NCBI GenBank assembly: GCA_001695595.3
Contig: MBPM02000032.1
Coordinates: 1-64,000 of the forward strand
DNA from: Plasmopara viticola
Lineage: Eukaryota > Oomycota > Peronosporomycetes > Peronosporales > Peronosporaceae
DNA: 64,000 nt
Reading direction: 5' to 3'
The translations under genes and the position numbers were made by a program. Of this stretch, positions 21,362 through 32,400 are shown in pieces. How positions within the stretch are numbered: position 1 is the stretch's first letter; the number at the start of each line of letters is the position of its first letter. Under the pieces are notes generated by a model. The model did no database searches and had not been told where the DNA came from. It worked only from the letters and a program-made list of their open reading frames with translations.

Positions 21362-21904
21362 GGTGATGTTACTGCGAAAGAATACGTCAAAGTTGCGTGG
21401 AAAGTCGCGGTTTTAACGTCAAAAGTAGTTTTGGGATAAGTTGCATTTGAGATTGGTGTAGCATATGAGAATTGATATCACGACTGAGAATCAACCCTCC
21501 AGCCGATCACAGAGAAGAAATGCCAATCAAGTTAATTCATATAAACATCAGTGCCTGCCCGTTAGCGAAAAGTGCCTGCCCGGTATCATTCCCTTTTATT
21601 TACTGAATACAATTTATGTTCTTGGACAATTTTATTTCAATTTTTCAAATTACGCTTTAATTCTCCGGACTCAGCATGCGAGGACCGAAGGAGCAAATTC
21701 TTTTAGAGGTTTCTTCGATGGAAAGCCAGCTTTTATCACAAGATCTTAATGTTGTGCACCATTTAATTACCTCAGCAATGATGGTTCCTAAATTCCTTAT
21801 ATTTCGACGCGGGAATCGTGCTTGCCTTACTTGCAGGCAAAATAGCACTAGCAATGGCGGGACGCTAACTTTCTAAGAAGAAATGTTGGTTTCGATTGCT
21901 CTTT

Positions 21905-22118
21905 GACGCGACGGTCTCCAGCACTAGGGCGCCACCTGGGCTCTAACCAAGTCAGAACTACACAGAATAATGGAAGACCCTCACGGCCTCGGTGTTGGCT
22001 GCACTGCCCGCCGAACGAGACCCGACGTATGCGGACACCACTCTATGCCGTGGACTAGCCATAGAGCCTAGCACGTGCATAACTTGGCAACGCGATAACG
22101 TAATACAATACAACAATA
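21905..22118 (+). mobile_element. Second copy of the nested retroposon, opposite orientation
   Basis: Bases 21905-22118 are the inverse complement of about 20804-21020, with roughly 95 percent identity by eye. The tail here reads TAATACAATACAACAATAC on the plus strand. It is truncated at its 5' end relative to the nested copy and no target duplication is evident. Both copies encode the short peptide-like string EPSTCITWQRDNVIQYN near the 3' end, which could be the C-terminus of a parent LINE protein. Confidence 0.75.
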
Positions 22119-22408
22119 CGAGAACTGGGTCATTATCAATGAGGGTTTTTGAGTTCTCTTTACATTTTTATCTCTTGGATGTGCACTGAGTCCTGTGCCA
22201 TCGGTCCTAAGCTTAAGCGCTGATTACAGAGGCTACGCACAGTGACATATAAACAGCGAGGAGGTTTGCAAATGCAGTCGCCTTCTCAAGAGCGCTCACC
22301 CCAACCACATTTATTTTTATCATCTCTAATAAAAAGATAAATCAGCAAAAATCACGATGAAATGATATTTGTCGATTCGGCACTCACATTTTTACACCAT
22401 ACAGATAG

Positions 22409-24070
22409 TTACTCCTTCCAACCTAAAGAGTCCAAGGCCTCGCCACAAAGATATAACGATCCTGTTACTAAAACGCTCCACTTCTCATCCGATTGTTCAT
22501 CGCTCACCGACTCTTCTTCGTCGCTTAAAGGATTTTTTACTTCCTTGGGCAGCGCACGGAGCTCATTTATACAGTCCACGACCGAGTCTTTTACCGCAAC
22601 GCACTCGTTCCGATCCGGCGTATAGAGAGTCTTCAATTCAGACCATATCCGTGAAAGCGTCGTTTGCCACGGATGAGCTTCATTTTTTACATCATTGAGC
22701 GCTGCCAATATCTCCGGAGAGTATTCAGCCATCACGTGCTGATAACCAGCAATCTCTAGAGCCTCTGAAAATGTGTGCACTTTCGCCAAAGTAGGGCGCG
22801 AAGACCTTGTCGGGCAAAAGTAGACACGGTCAAAGTGCAACTTCAATAGTGGTTCTAGAAGCTGTGCCACATTGCGTTCGTGATGGATCGTAAAGATAAG
22901 CACATGCTTCTGTGTCAGTTTTGCACCTTGGCGAAACCAGTTTGCACAGCACTCAAGACTGCGCAATGTGTGTGCGCCATCAATAAAAAAAGATATTTTG
23001 TACGCTTTATCTTCGTACACGTGCGCTCGGGCCGGCCAGAAGGCTCGTTTAAGTCCTTCTTTTACAACTGGTTCAAGCGCAGTCGTAAAATCTAGCTGGG
23101 TAGTAGCGCCTTTGCTACGCTTGGTGCGCAGCCACGTAGACGCTAGCGCTACGGCAAGACCTGCATTAGTACGTTGAAACTCACCATGAAGACCCAAATT
23201 ACAATTCACTCCGTCCGGTCCAAAACCATCAAGTGTTGGCACACAAGTCAGTGGTGTGGCAGTTTCCACAGCGCATTGTTCCAACATTTTCATCGCAAGC
23301 GGCTCCTGTGCTGTAGTAAAAGCCGGTACACCAGGCTTAAATATGCCAGCTTTAGCGTACGCGATTTGGTCAAGGGACCCGCCTAGCACGCGCGTGTGAT
23401 CCAGATCAAGCACTGAAATCCCACACACTACAGGCTTGCAAAACACGTTCGTCGCATCCAGACGTCCCCCGAGTCCGACTTCCAGCACGACGACGTCGAC
23501 TTGCTCATGTGTAAAGAGATGTAACGCCATAAGCGTAAGAAAACGAAAAAACCAAGCCATTGGTGGGTACGGTCCACTCTGGTCCTGCGTACCCTCGAGA
23601 CCGTCCCACACGGCATTAAAATGCTTCAAGAAGACGTCGTCCGCGATTGGTTTACCATTTATACGGAAGCGCTCACAAGGTGTTATAAGATGGGGAGACG
23701 TAAAGAGTCCGGTCTTATAGCCAGCTTGGCGCAAAATACGCTCCACCATGGCGCATGTGGATCCCTTGCCCTTGGTGCCCGCCACGTGCACCACCGAGAG
23801 CGCTCTTGAAGAGCTGCTATCCACAATGTCGTCTAACCGTAGACGTTTTAAGTAGTGCTGCATCATAGCAATGGTTTCTTCACGCGTAGAAACCTGCATA
23901 TCCTTTCCTGGCTGCAGGTCCTTAAATGCGGAGCTCACGCCAAGTAGACGATCAAGAGCTGTTTGCACCTGCTGACTCGAATCTGGGAGGCTGCTTGCAT
24001 TACTCATGGGGGTGCCAACTACTGATGTTGTGCTGCAGGAATCTGTGGGCGTGGTGTTCGCAGCAGCCAT
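22409..24070 (-). CDS. Folylpolyglutamate synthase (tetrahydrofolate synthase)
   Basis: This enzyme adds glutamates to folates using ATP, retaining them in cytosol and mitochondria. The 553-residue frame is uninterrupted and of normal length. Residues 95-105 (HVAGTKGKGST) are the Mur-ligase-type P-loop. LFTSPHLI (122-129) is the omega-loop signature, MAWFFRFLTL starts at 171, and LEVGLGGRLDATNV (196-209) is the second family signature. LDHTRVLGG lies at 223-231, GLHGEFQRTNAGLA at 293-306, and FIDGAHTLRSLE (362-373) in the C-terminal domain. The first 55 residues are Ser/Thr-rich and poorly conserved, so the true start could lie at an internal Met (residue 22); a weak transit peptide is possible. 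It is divergent from NOP16 with a 102-bp spacer. No intron is seen. Confidence 0.93.
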   Translation of the reverse strand: MAAANTTPTDSCSTTSVVGTPMSNASSLPDSSQQVQTALDRLLGVSSAFKDLQPGKDMQVSTREETIAMMQHYLKRLRLDDIVDSSSSRALSVVHVAGTKGKGSTCAMVERILRQAGYKTGLFTSPHLITPCERFRINGKPIADDVFLKHFNAVWDGLEGTQDQSGPYPPMAWFFRFLTLMALHLFTHEQVDVVVLEVGLGGRLDATNVFCKPVVCGISVLDLDHTRVLGGSLDQIAYAKAGIFKPGVPAFTTAQEPLAMKMLEQCAVETATPLTCVPTLDGFGPDGVNCNLGLHGEFQRTNAGLAVALASTWLRTKRSKGATTQLDFTTALEPVVKEGLKRAFWPARAHVYEDKAYKISFFIDGAHTLRSLECCANWFRQGAKLTQKHVLIFTIHHERNVAQLLEPLLKLHFDRVYFCPTRSSRPTLAKVHTFSEALEIAGYQHVMAEYSPEILAALNDVKNEAHPWQTTLSRIWSELKTLYTPDRNECVAVKDSVVDCINELRALPKEVKNPLSDEEESVSDEQSDEKWSVLVTGSLYLCGEALDSLGWKE

Positions 24071-24172
24071 CGACGTTTAGGTGCCAAATTAAAAAAAAAA
24101 CTATTGCTCATGATTGGGTTATATCGGCTGGCCTTCATTAATTCACTGCCAAAGAAGAGCAATCATTAGCTT
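24071..24172. promoter_or_regulatory. Shared divergent promoter of folylpolyglutamate synthase and NOP16
   Basis: Only 102 bp separate the two start codons, which point away from each other, so both promoters must lie here or overlap the 5' ends. An A run lies close to the folate gene start. CTTCATTAATTCAC (24133-24146), 27 bp before the NOP16 ATG, is a plausible oomycete initiator-like CATT element. No TATA box is evident. Confidence 0.5.
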
Positions 24173-24685
24173 ATGGTGCGACTCGGCGTGAAGAAAATCA
24201 AGAAGCGTGGCAAGGTTCCGCAGCGCCGTAAGCAAAAGCCACTGCGCAAGTATAAGACCAAGTTCGTGCACGATCCCAAGGTGCAGAAAGCGTGGAACCA
24301 TAATCTCACTACGCACCAGAATTACGCCAACTTGGGTCTGCAAGCCAATTCGAATGCGCACGCGGCTTTGCGTGCAAGTATAGAGAACGCGGAAGGAACG
24401 CTTGAGGCCACAGACGAGGCACGCCTCTTTGAGGTGCCTGACAGCGACTTTTTGGGCAACGAACGCAATCCCAAGCGTGTAGCTAATTACGTGTCCGAGG
24501 ACGAGATGAAGTATTTGCGCAAGCTCATCGCCAAGCACGGCCAAGACTACAGTAAGATGACACGTGATATCAAGACAAACAGCATGCAGTGGACAGAGCA
24601 AAAATTGCGACGTCGTTGCGCACGTATGGCGCTGTACGATGCCAACATCCACAGCCACCCTATGGATGGGAAAACGCAAGGCTGA
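24173..24685 (+). CDS. NOP16: Nucleolar protein 16, 60S ribosome biogenesis
   Basis: NOP16 is a nucleolar assembly factor of the large ribosomal subunit. The 170-residue frame starts MVRLGVKKIKKRGKVPQRRK, the basic N-terminal nucleolar region. It has the conserved KVQKAWNHNLTTHQNYANLG (about 56-75), and a C-terminal domain with DEMKYLRKLIAKHGQDYSKM and KTNSMQWTEQKLRRR. These are the family's conserved blocks in the right order, and the length is normal. It is transcribed away from the folylpolyglutamate synthase gene through the short shared spacer. No intron and no defects are seen. Confidence 0.93.
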   Translation: MVRLGVKKIKKRGKVPQRRKQKPLRKYKTKFVHDPKVQKAWNHNLTTHQNYANLGLQANSNAHAALRASIENAEGTLEATDEARLFEVPDSDFLGNERNPKRVANYVSEDEMKYLRKLIAKHGQDYSKMTRDIKTNSMQWTEQKLRRRCARMALYDANIHSHPMDGKTQG

Positions 24686-26510
24686 TAGGCAGATACAGAT
24701 ACATTATGCAACCAATCAAGTCGAGAGCATTCTGGGCAACTCTATTGTATGCTCATTTTACACAAAATTGTGACTTTCCTATCTCAAAAGAAAAAAAATC
24801 ATGAAGGAATTAGTTTTCTCCAGTTAGCTCACTCGTTTTCGATACAGGGAAACAAAAAAAACATCATTAAACTCGATCAACTCACCGACACTTAGCGCGC
24901 AACTTCGCAAGCGATGCTACAACTAAATCAGACACTTTTATCAGAATGATTTGAAAATCTTTGATGCCGAAACGATTAAGGAACATCCACATACTCATCA
25001 CTCGAGCTAGCTTCTTTTTATATGTCGTGTCACGATCCTCGTGCTGCTTCGAGCGTACTCTCACATCATTGAAGTTGATCCAATATAGATAGATATCTTT
25101 TGACGTGTACAAATAATCTTAAACACTTTTCCAATCACTAATGATACGTTTCGTGTTATATTGGTTTGCAATTAATTGTTGTATCTTTGCTCGAATTGTG
25201 TGTTTTTAAGGCTTTTAGAAATCATTCACTTACCCGTGTTGTAAACAATATAAAACAGACCGCGCACTCGACACAGGGTTTTGGATATCTACCTCACGGT
25301 AGGAGATAGTGTTTGAGATTTTCTAGGTCGTGGAAGACCGAGGCTATCAAAACAGAGTTCGTCTTCGTTTAAATTAGCGCACCAGTGTGCCCTGAAGATC
25401 TAAGGCATACCTAGCTAATTAAACAATAATTTTCGCCTCTATCGCGTGCTGCTTGAAGTCAATTTGATCTACTTTCACTTCAAGTGAATAGGCGAGTTTT
25501 ATGAGTTGATCATCCGTCGTTCTATACAGTACAAAATTATTTTTGCTCATGGCGCTTTATTTTTTAAATCAGTGTAATGCAATGATCATCAATATAGTCG
25601 CATACACTATGTCGTCTGCTTCTGATAGTTTCGGTTTCGAACACTCTGTCAAAGCAGCTACAAGGCTACCAATACCCAGAAGATCAGCTGGAGTTGAAGC
25701 ATATTTGTTTTAATATTAGTCCTGAATTCAAGTTCTATTACCGACATCACCAAAAACTCATGCATCTTCTCCATTAGCATTGATTATTCGAATTCAACGC
25801 TCACTAACATACTATAGTTTGTAACCATAAAAGCTTTTATGTATCAATTATCGAAAAAGTCCGTATTTGCGCATATAGTTAATCTAGCTTGAGGCGTGCA
25901 GTTTGTACTATTTGACCTATAGCTGTAAGTATGAGAGCATGTCTCACTTCAAAAGCCTACATTGGGCATAAACGCATTTATATCACTTTCACTCTGCATG
26001 CGGGTGCGAATAGAATTTTGATGTACGATTGATATTGCTGCAATTTCGAGGATTAAAGGAAGTCGTATTTGAATATGTTAGTAGATTCTTATTTGCAGCA
26101 TATAAAGACGTATTCGAATATGTAAGTAGATACTAACTTGCAGCATATATCCCCGACACCATCGAATGCATCTATTAAAAAATTCGGGCATTTGATAGTT
26201 GATCAAATTCGTATCATATCACTAATCCGACAGATAATTCGTAAGTGTGTTGTCGTTTTTCGGTTGATCATTACCATCCGGATTGATGATAAATTTCTGT
26301 CAGTTGTTGGTGATCTTTCTGACTAGATGATTTTCCACACCCTTAAATATCGGTTAATCTTTGTTGATATCCATAGCAACGGTAATTGGCGTTGCTAATG
26401 GACTGATATGTATGATATGTAGCAGTCATTTTCGCAGTAAATACATCGCAACTGATAGCATAACAACCTCCATAAACTATTTATCAGTAGTTGGTTTACA
26501 ATAAGGGGGT
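24686..26510. other. AT-rich gene-free stretch
   Basis: Downstream of NOP16 no coding signal was recognised. It contains the 45-bp tandem duplication at 26065-26153 listed separately. Short frames (24882-25112 minus, 26138-26326 plus) have no motif. Confidence 0.4.
26065..26153. repeat. Tandem duplication, 2 x 45 bp
   Basis: GTATTTGAATATGTTAGTAG plus the following bases to GCAGCATATAAAGAC (26065-26109) recur at 26110-26153 with about six changes (GTATTCGAATATGTAAGTAG ... GCAGCATATATCC). The copies abut. No gene is affected. Confidence 0.85.
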
Positions 26511-27211
26511 CGTTAAAAATCCCTCAGTTTTTGGTTAAAAAAAAACTGACTTTGGGCTTGAGGGGGTCTCCACTGCTAGAGCTCTAGCTATTAACCCCAA
26601 CCCAACCGTCCTGAATGCGCTGCCCATTGACTTTGCACCCATGATTTACAAGACTCTATTCGAAATTGGCGTTCTACATATACGCGCGCTATGTCTTACA
26701 CCATGGCATAGCCTACTTGGGGTAATTGTAGGAATGCCGGCCTGCGAGCATTGCAGTGTCCGACCTTTGACTGCCCCGTCTTTTCGGTTTCCAACTTTCA
26801 TAGTACGCAGAACGCGAACAGCATAACCTTGCGCACATGCATGGATATCGATGGCAGTCTTGGCTTCTTCCAAGGTGCTGTAAGAAAGCTGGTAAGGAGG
26901 TGCGAGAGACATACTGAGGATCAGTGATGAGTAGAGTGCGTGTAAAGTAAATGGGCGGTGTAGCGGGAAAGGTTGTATTGCGAACTGCAATCTTATTGGC
27001 TTGATGCTCTGTATGTGTTTCGACGAGCGACAGGATGTCGGCGCGCAGTTTTGCAACGCTGAAAACTATATAACGTGTAAATCCATGTGGTGATTCGATA
27101 ACGGTTTTCCGTATTTTGTAGCGAGAGCCAATGAGAGCCTCGCGTTAGCAGTGGAGACCCTCTCCAGCCCAAAGTGAGGAATTTTTACCAAAAACTGAGG
27201 GATTTTTAACG
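26511..27211 (-). mobile_element. Short TIR element (MULE-derived, non-autonomous), about 700 bp
   Basis: The left end (26511-26576) begins CGTTAAAAATCCCTCAGTTT and ends GGGTCTCCACTGC. The right end (27148-27211) is its inverse complement with small indels, so the TIRs are about 65 bp. The core encodes on the minus strand a FAR1-like N-terminal domain. Outside the TIRs there is no clear 8-9-bp duplication (left flank AAGGGGGT, right flank ATTTTCTA). TIR sequence differs from that of the 20.7-kb element, so the two belong to different families. Confidence 0.8.
26646..26912 (-). CDS. FAR1/MULE N-terminal-like domain inside TIR element
   Basis: From the Met at 26912 the frame reads MSLAPPYQLSYSTLEEAKTA, then IDIHACAQGYAVRVLRTMKV and GNRKDGAVKGRTLQCSQAG, before a tail without conservation. 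The S-x-x-E-E-A-x-x-A-I ... G-Y-A-V-x-V-x-R pattern followed by a C fits the N-terminal DNA-binding part of FAR1 or MULE transposases. A longer frame is open upstream to 27056, but the internal Met aligns better with such domains. There is no DDE core. The frame is intact for about 55 conserved-looking residues, longer than expected for random decay. Confidence 0.5.
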   Translation of the reverse strand: MSLAPPYQLSYSTLEEAKTAIDIHACAQGYAVRVLRTMKVGNRKDGAVKGRTLQCSQAGIPTITPSRLCHGVRHSARICRTPISNRVL

Positions 27212-28466
27212 ATTTTCTAACAATTAATAGACGATGTAAGTGATGTGATTGTCGAGAAAAAACCAATTCAATCCAACGACAACACTCTATTAAACCAAGT
27301 ATTATCTCTGAAATAAGAGATAAATAAGAAAATGATCCACAAAGAAATGACGAGCCAACGTCACGATTGCCAGCCACATTAATAGCAGATAGCGTTTAAA
27401 CACCACCAAGCATCAAGTGTTTTGGTCGCTTGTAGCTATGGTTAGGTAGCCATTCGATGCTTTAAGAAAATAGCTGTTGAATAAAGAAAAATTGATTATT
27501 AGAGGCAAAGACATTTTTGGTCACTATACTATGGAATGCAAAATTTCTACCATCCATCCCAAAGTCAAAGCTGGAGAATTTTCCAAAGAACGATCACTTT
27601 GAGCTGCCATTTTGCATGGGCGTGATCTGTTCCAGTGGATCAGGGAAATTAATTATTGTTTCCTTAAGAATTGTCCTTCATGTAAATGCTTTACCAAGGT
27701 TCTCATGAGCACAATAACAGATGAGACTTTCTACGATTATCTAAACGATACTATCGACAATGTTAAAGTGATTCAATAGGAATGGCCTCAGCAATGAGTC
27801 AATACGACTCTGAGACGAGCAAAAAATAATAATTGATGATCTAGTCACTCAACCATATTGAACCCAAGTTTAATTATCCTGGTGCTTCATCCGAGGACGC
27901 AAGTAAGGCTGGAGTATGATTTATACTTCGCAAAGCTATTTTGACTTTTCAAAACAATTTGAATTCTTTCCTTTTACGTGGCACTAAAAAGGAATTTAGA
28001 GCAGAGTCTCATCTGTCGCGACTTCCCAATTGACACCCCGATTAAAATACTTTTATTAAAAAGTCGTTTAGATGTTAATCTTTTTTAGGTTAAAACTAGT
28101 AAAAACAATTTTCAAATCGAAACAATTGATGTTTACAAACGAACGACGTCCAAGAAAAAGAGCACGGTGATGAAAATCATCAATCGCAAAATTTACAAAA
28201 ATATTATCGATTATATATGCGACTTGTAATCTGCTTATTTACTACTTTTTTGGTCGCATCGTCGGACGGTTACATACATTGTTGTCAACAATACCAAGCG
28301 AGTCACATATTAAATTCCAATTAAATACCCTTCATCGGGCAATAGGCTAACCACTGACCTTGTGACTAGCCGCCAAAATCTACCCCAAAGCACTAACGGA
28401 TATTGTTGTAAAGCCACTGGCATCACTGTAGCCCATGTTTTTTTTTAGTGGCTGCTTTGTTAAAAG

Positions 28467-28554
28467 TTGCTTTGCTCCAAACGCGAGTCTAATAAATCGT
28501 CGTCACAAGGTTGCTTTGCTTCAAACGCGAGTCTAGTAAATCTTCGTCATAAGG
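28467..28554. repeat. Tandem duplication, 2 x 44 bp
   Basis: TTGCTTTGCTCCAAACGCGA and the following bases to CACAAGG (28467-28510) are repeated at 28511-28554 with about four substitutions. The copies abut; no clear coding role. Confidence 0.85.
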
Positions 28555-29225
28555 TCACCTCAGAAATCGCTTATTTAACCAATCTGGTGCAAATGCAGGG
28601 TAGTCAATTTTGTGCCGAGTGCAATGTTTTGCTCGTCGATCACGATCATTGTGATCAAGATGCTGATATGCCCTTGGTCCTTTTATTGGGCATATCCGGA
28701 ATCCACAAAGTCAATCTTTTGACTGTTATTGAGTTCCACTTGATATTTTTTATTCATTTCAGGTGAGAGCATCCATGACTTTATCTAAAGCATCGTATAT
28801 TACTTCAAGATTTTTCTTGTGTCCGACAGAATTAAATGTTTAATAGACGCTTAAATTGATTGTAGTATGGATCGGAAATACAGCTTGTAAATTACTGACT
28901 TCATTACAGTATTAAATGATGCATTATTATCTCTCTGCCTCGAATGATGTGTCCGGCTCTAAGCCACATATTCAATTAACGATTTAGCTGTAGCTCTATG
29001 GCATGTAGACAATTTTTCTTGCGATTACTAAGCTTAGTATACGCTGGAGATTGGGTTCAACGAGACTCAGCAATGTTTCGAATTGTAGTTCATAAAAATG
29101 GTATTGATTTGACTTGGCTGAAGCTATCGCTCGCATTTGCATAATCTATCTACCTAGCTGTAGCTTGAAAAAGCACGAGAGCAGCTGCTTCCTAGCTTGT
29201 TTTCCCAAGCGTATTAGTCAAATAT

Positions 29226-29456
29226 TCAAGGTATGACTTTATCAAGCTCATCGTCGTGCAGATATTGATCATTACGTTTCGTCGAATACCGTGTTGCTTT
29301 ATCAGGGACGGACTTAAACTCTTCATAGCTTCTGTATTTCTTCTTCTTCTCGGGAATGAAATCGTTATCCTGCTTTGTAGCCTTGTTTTGCTAGCTCAAT
29401 TCTTTTGAGATCGAAGTGTAATAAGCAAGTGTGTTCTTCTTGACCATTTTTCCCAT
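29226..29456 (-). pseudogene. Unrecognised Lys-rich fragment with one in-frame stop
   Basis: From the Met at 29456 the minus strand reads MGKMVKKNTLAYYTSISKEL, then a TAG, then a charged segment with PEKKKKYRSYEEFKSVPDK and a final LHDDELDKVIP. Apart from the stop the frame is open for 76 codons and has protein-like composition. No family is recognised; it could be a retroelement gag piece or a gene remnant. Confidence 0.2.
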
Positions 29457-32400
29457 GGCATGTGATTAGACTCTCATTGCTCATGAATATGCTCATCAGA
29501 AGCGCAGCAATACCCGAGTTTTCAACTTGGAACATTACGTCGTCGTATACTGAATGTTGTCGATGAGCTTGATACCGACCATTGCTCTTTCGCCACGCCG
29601 GCCTTGTAAAACTTGATCCACTGCCTGGTGTATAAATTTACCGTAATGTCTGATCTATTGTCATGCTCGCTTAAAACCTTAATGTCACGAGCAAATGTAT
29701 CTTAATTTCGACCAGACTGAGTGCTTTAGATTTCTTTACCTTCGACATCCTTGAAAGATTTGAGCTACACCCAGGCTATCGAAGTCCTACACAGCAAGCC
29801 CGTTCGTTTGTCACACTTGCAGTCGAACAAGGTTTATAAATACTATTTTCGCTCTAAAAACAGAAAGAAGCTTGTGAAGGCCTACAAATCGAAAATAAGT
29901 ATGTCTGATGGAGAAGTAGGTAGTGCTCATCAGCCAAAACTAAGTGGCTCTTGTTTCTGGTGGTGTTTAATGAAGTCGAGTCTGCTGCAAAATGGATCGG
30001 CAGTTCTCTACGTTACTGGAAAGTCGATCACGCCTGGACTTATACTACTACAGCCGAACCCTACTCCATTGCGTAATCTAGTCAAATGAGTCAGTAGTGT
30101 GGAGATGGCTCCCCCCATGACTCGTCGTCGTATCAAACGTGGGTCGTTCGATTATATAGCTGTGGATGCGTTTGATCTTGATAGGTAAGTGCTACAGATA
30201 TACACAACTCTTGTCTTGTTCGATTCAGTAGATAAAACCGTTTGAAGTCTAAGGGACATGTGCGATGTTGGTAACACGTTTAATTTACTCAAAGCTGTAT
30301 GAACGGGCATCGGTCTGACACCTGCGGTGTAATGAAGGTTACCAATAAGTGAGGTCACAATCTATTCATATTTATACAAATTTGGTTCTCACAAGTTTAA
30401 AATCATATAGGTTTTAACGGTATAAGGTTGCCGACATATCTCGGCTTCTTGCATACAAAATTGTGTGAATTAACAAACTTGTGAGAATAAAAAAATTCCA
30501 TTGGGCTACTGAAAAAGGCAAAGGCAAATAGAGAACACAAAAAAATACTGGAAAATCAATCAAAAGGAACTCTGAAACGTATCACTTTAAATCCAAGAAG
30601 TAAATTAAATGGGTGAAAGCCCAGTAGATACGTATACTATTTCATTTCAAGCGTAGAAACTTACTGATATACAGACGCACAAAAAGTGACAATTACCGAA
30701 ACACAGAAATGAGCTCAAAAGCGTTTGTGGAAGAAGAATTGTGAGAAGTTGTCGACAGGAAAACAACACAAATGGTACTGCGACAATAGATCCAGGCAAT
30801 TCGAATCTAATGAACTCGATTAAAAGTCTGTCTAAACAGAAACTTTTTTCGTACAAGTGATCTCATGAAATTACTCATCATCATCAATCAGATCAGCTCG
30901 TCGGGTGTTCTTGATATCACTTTTTGAAACTATTGACCGATAGGTCATAGCCTCTTAGACGGACTTCACGACATTGTTTCTTGTAGTTAGACCCCAAGAT
31001 TTACACTTAGCGTTCTCGAGAAGCGATCTCGTGTATACGATGATGCATCTCACGATTCCTCAGTCATCCATCAAGAAATTTAGAGAACATAACATCAATT
31101 GGTACAAATTTTAATGCTTTTGGCGTATCCTCAATCTGGAATGCCTGAAAATAGTCTCATTGGCTACACACTCGATAATTTGTTGAACAGGCTTTTCAAT
31201 AGTGAATTTTGCTTATCAGACTTTTCTTTGGTCATTGTCGCGTTGTGCAATAAAGATACAAAAGAATCTAATTACTAGTACTACTAAACTCGTCGCGTCG
31301 CTATGAAGTATGTCCTATCGCCAAAACATTAATTTGACACAGCAAATATAGGAATCGACGCACTTGTTTTGACGCTTTCACACTAGACAAATTGTTGGAT
31401 GCAATAAAGGCATAATTATACTATTTAACGCGATATGTGGGTCAATTTCTTTCGGCTTGGTATCACACTCTTTGAGTTCGACTTGATCTTCTTGTAAGAT
31501 TTGTTGACATAAGCCGCTTCGTTAAGCTCGGACAATAATTTGTACTCGCGTGTCGAGTTGAAGCGACCAGTCAAAATTTTCTACTTTGGCGTCTCGAGAC
31601 AGAAGCGTGTTCCTATGATATAGATTTTTGAATTCTAGCGCAAAATTAACGCAAGCCTCTGAGAACAAACCGCGCAAATAGCTTTTATAATGTGATTGGT
31701 CGAATTATCGCTACCATCACGCCAAATGCTTCTGGTATGATCGTTAAAGTTTGAACTTCGAAATAAAGATAGACTTGTAGGTATGAAAAAAATGTTAAAA
31801 TCATCAAATATTTCATCTGGTTTCCGCGTTCAAACGACTGTCACAGGCTCTTATTTTTGCGATGTACGGTTTAAATTCAACCTTCCTAGATGTAACTTTG
31901 TCTTGATAATGGTAAATTATGCCAGACAACTGCAAAATAATAATGCTACCTGTATTAGGAAGCCATAATCATTTAGCTGAATTGCATTGTCAATATCGGA
32001 CATTGTAGTGGAGTGCTTGACACGAGGCCATCTTGACAGAAAATATATAAGAATAGTAGGATCGTAGAAATACAGGGACAAATTGCAACTCTATCAGAAG
32101 CAACGGGGAACAGTGTAAGTTGGCTCGTAGCAAAGAACGATGCGGCAAGCACCCGATTATTATTAAGAGAAACTATTGTCGAGGAAGCTAATATAATAGA
32201 AAAAAATGCCACCTTATCCTAGTACCTCAGCTATTGCCGGGGTGGTTCACAAACCAAAAGTATCGGCGAAAGCCCGTCGAATCTTCGATTTTCAAAGTAA
32301 GCGAAGCTCCAAACACGAAAGAGTCGATTATCGCGTTGGTTATCGCGTACAGCTTGGCATATGAAGAGAATCAAACCCTAAATCCAAAATTACAAAAATG

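Larger units (their letters stand above)
20735..21593 (-). mobile_element. Short TIR element (MULE-derived, non-autonomous) with nested insertion
   Basis: The right end (21452-21593) is the inverse complement of a left end made of 20735-20803 joined to 21105-21188. Both begin GGGAA(A)TGATACCGGGCAGG and end at CTACACCAAT, giving TIRs of about 140 bp. The left TIR has one extra copy of the 21-bp unit GGGCAGGCACTTTTCGCTAAT and is split by a 289-bp retroposon. The 263-bp core holds a FAR1-like open frame on the minus strand. Without the insertion the element would be about 560 bp. Flanks are AT-rich and no clean 8-9-bp target duplication is visible. Confidence 0.8.

Noticed and set aside
24143..24679. 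178-codon minus-strand frame opposite NOP16
   Set aside because: It is fully antisense to a conserved gene and has no recognised motif.
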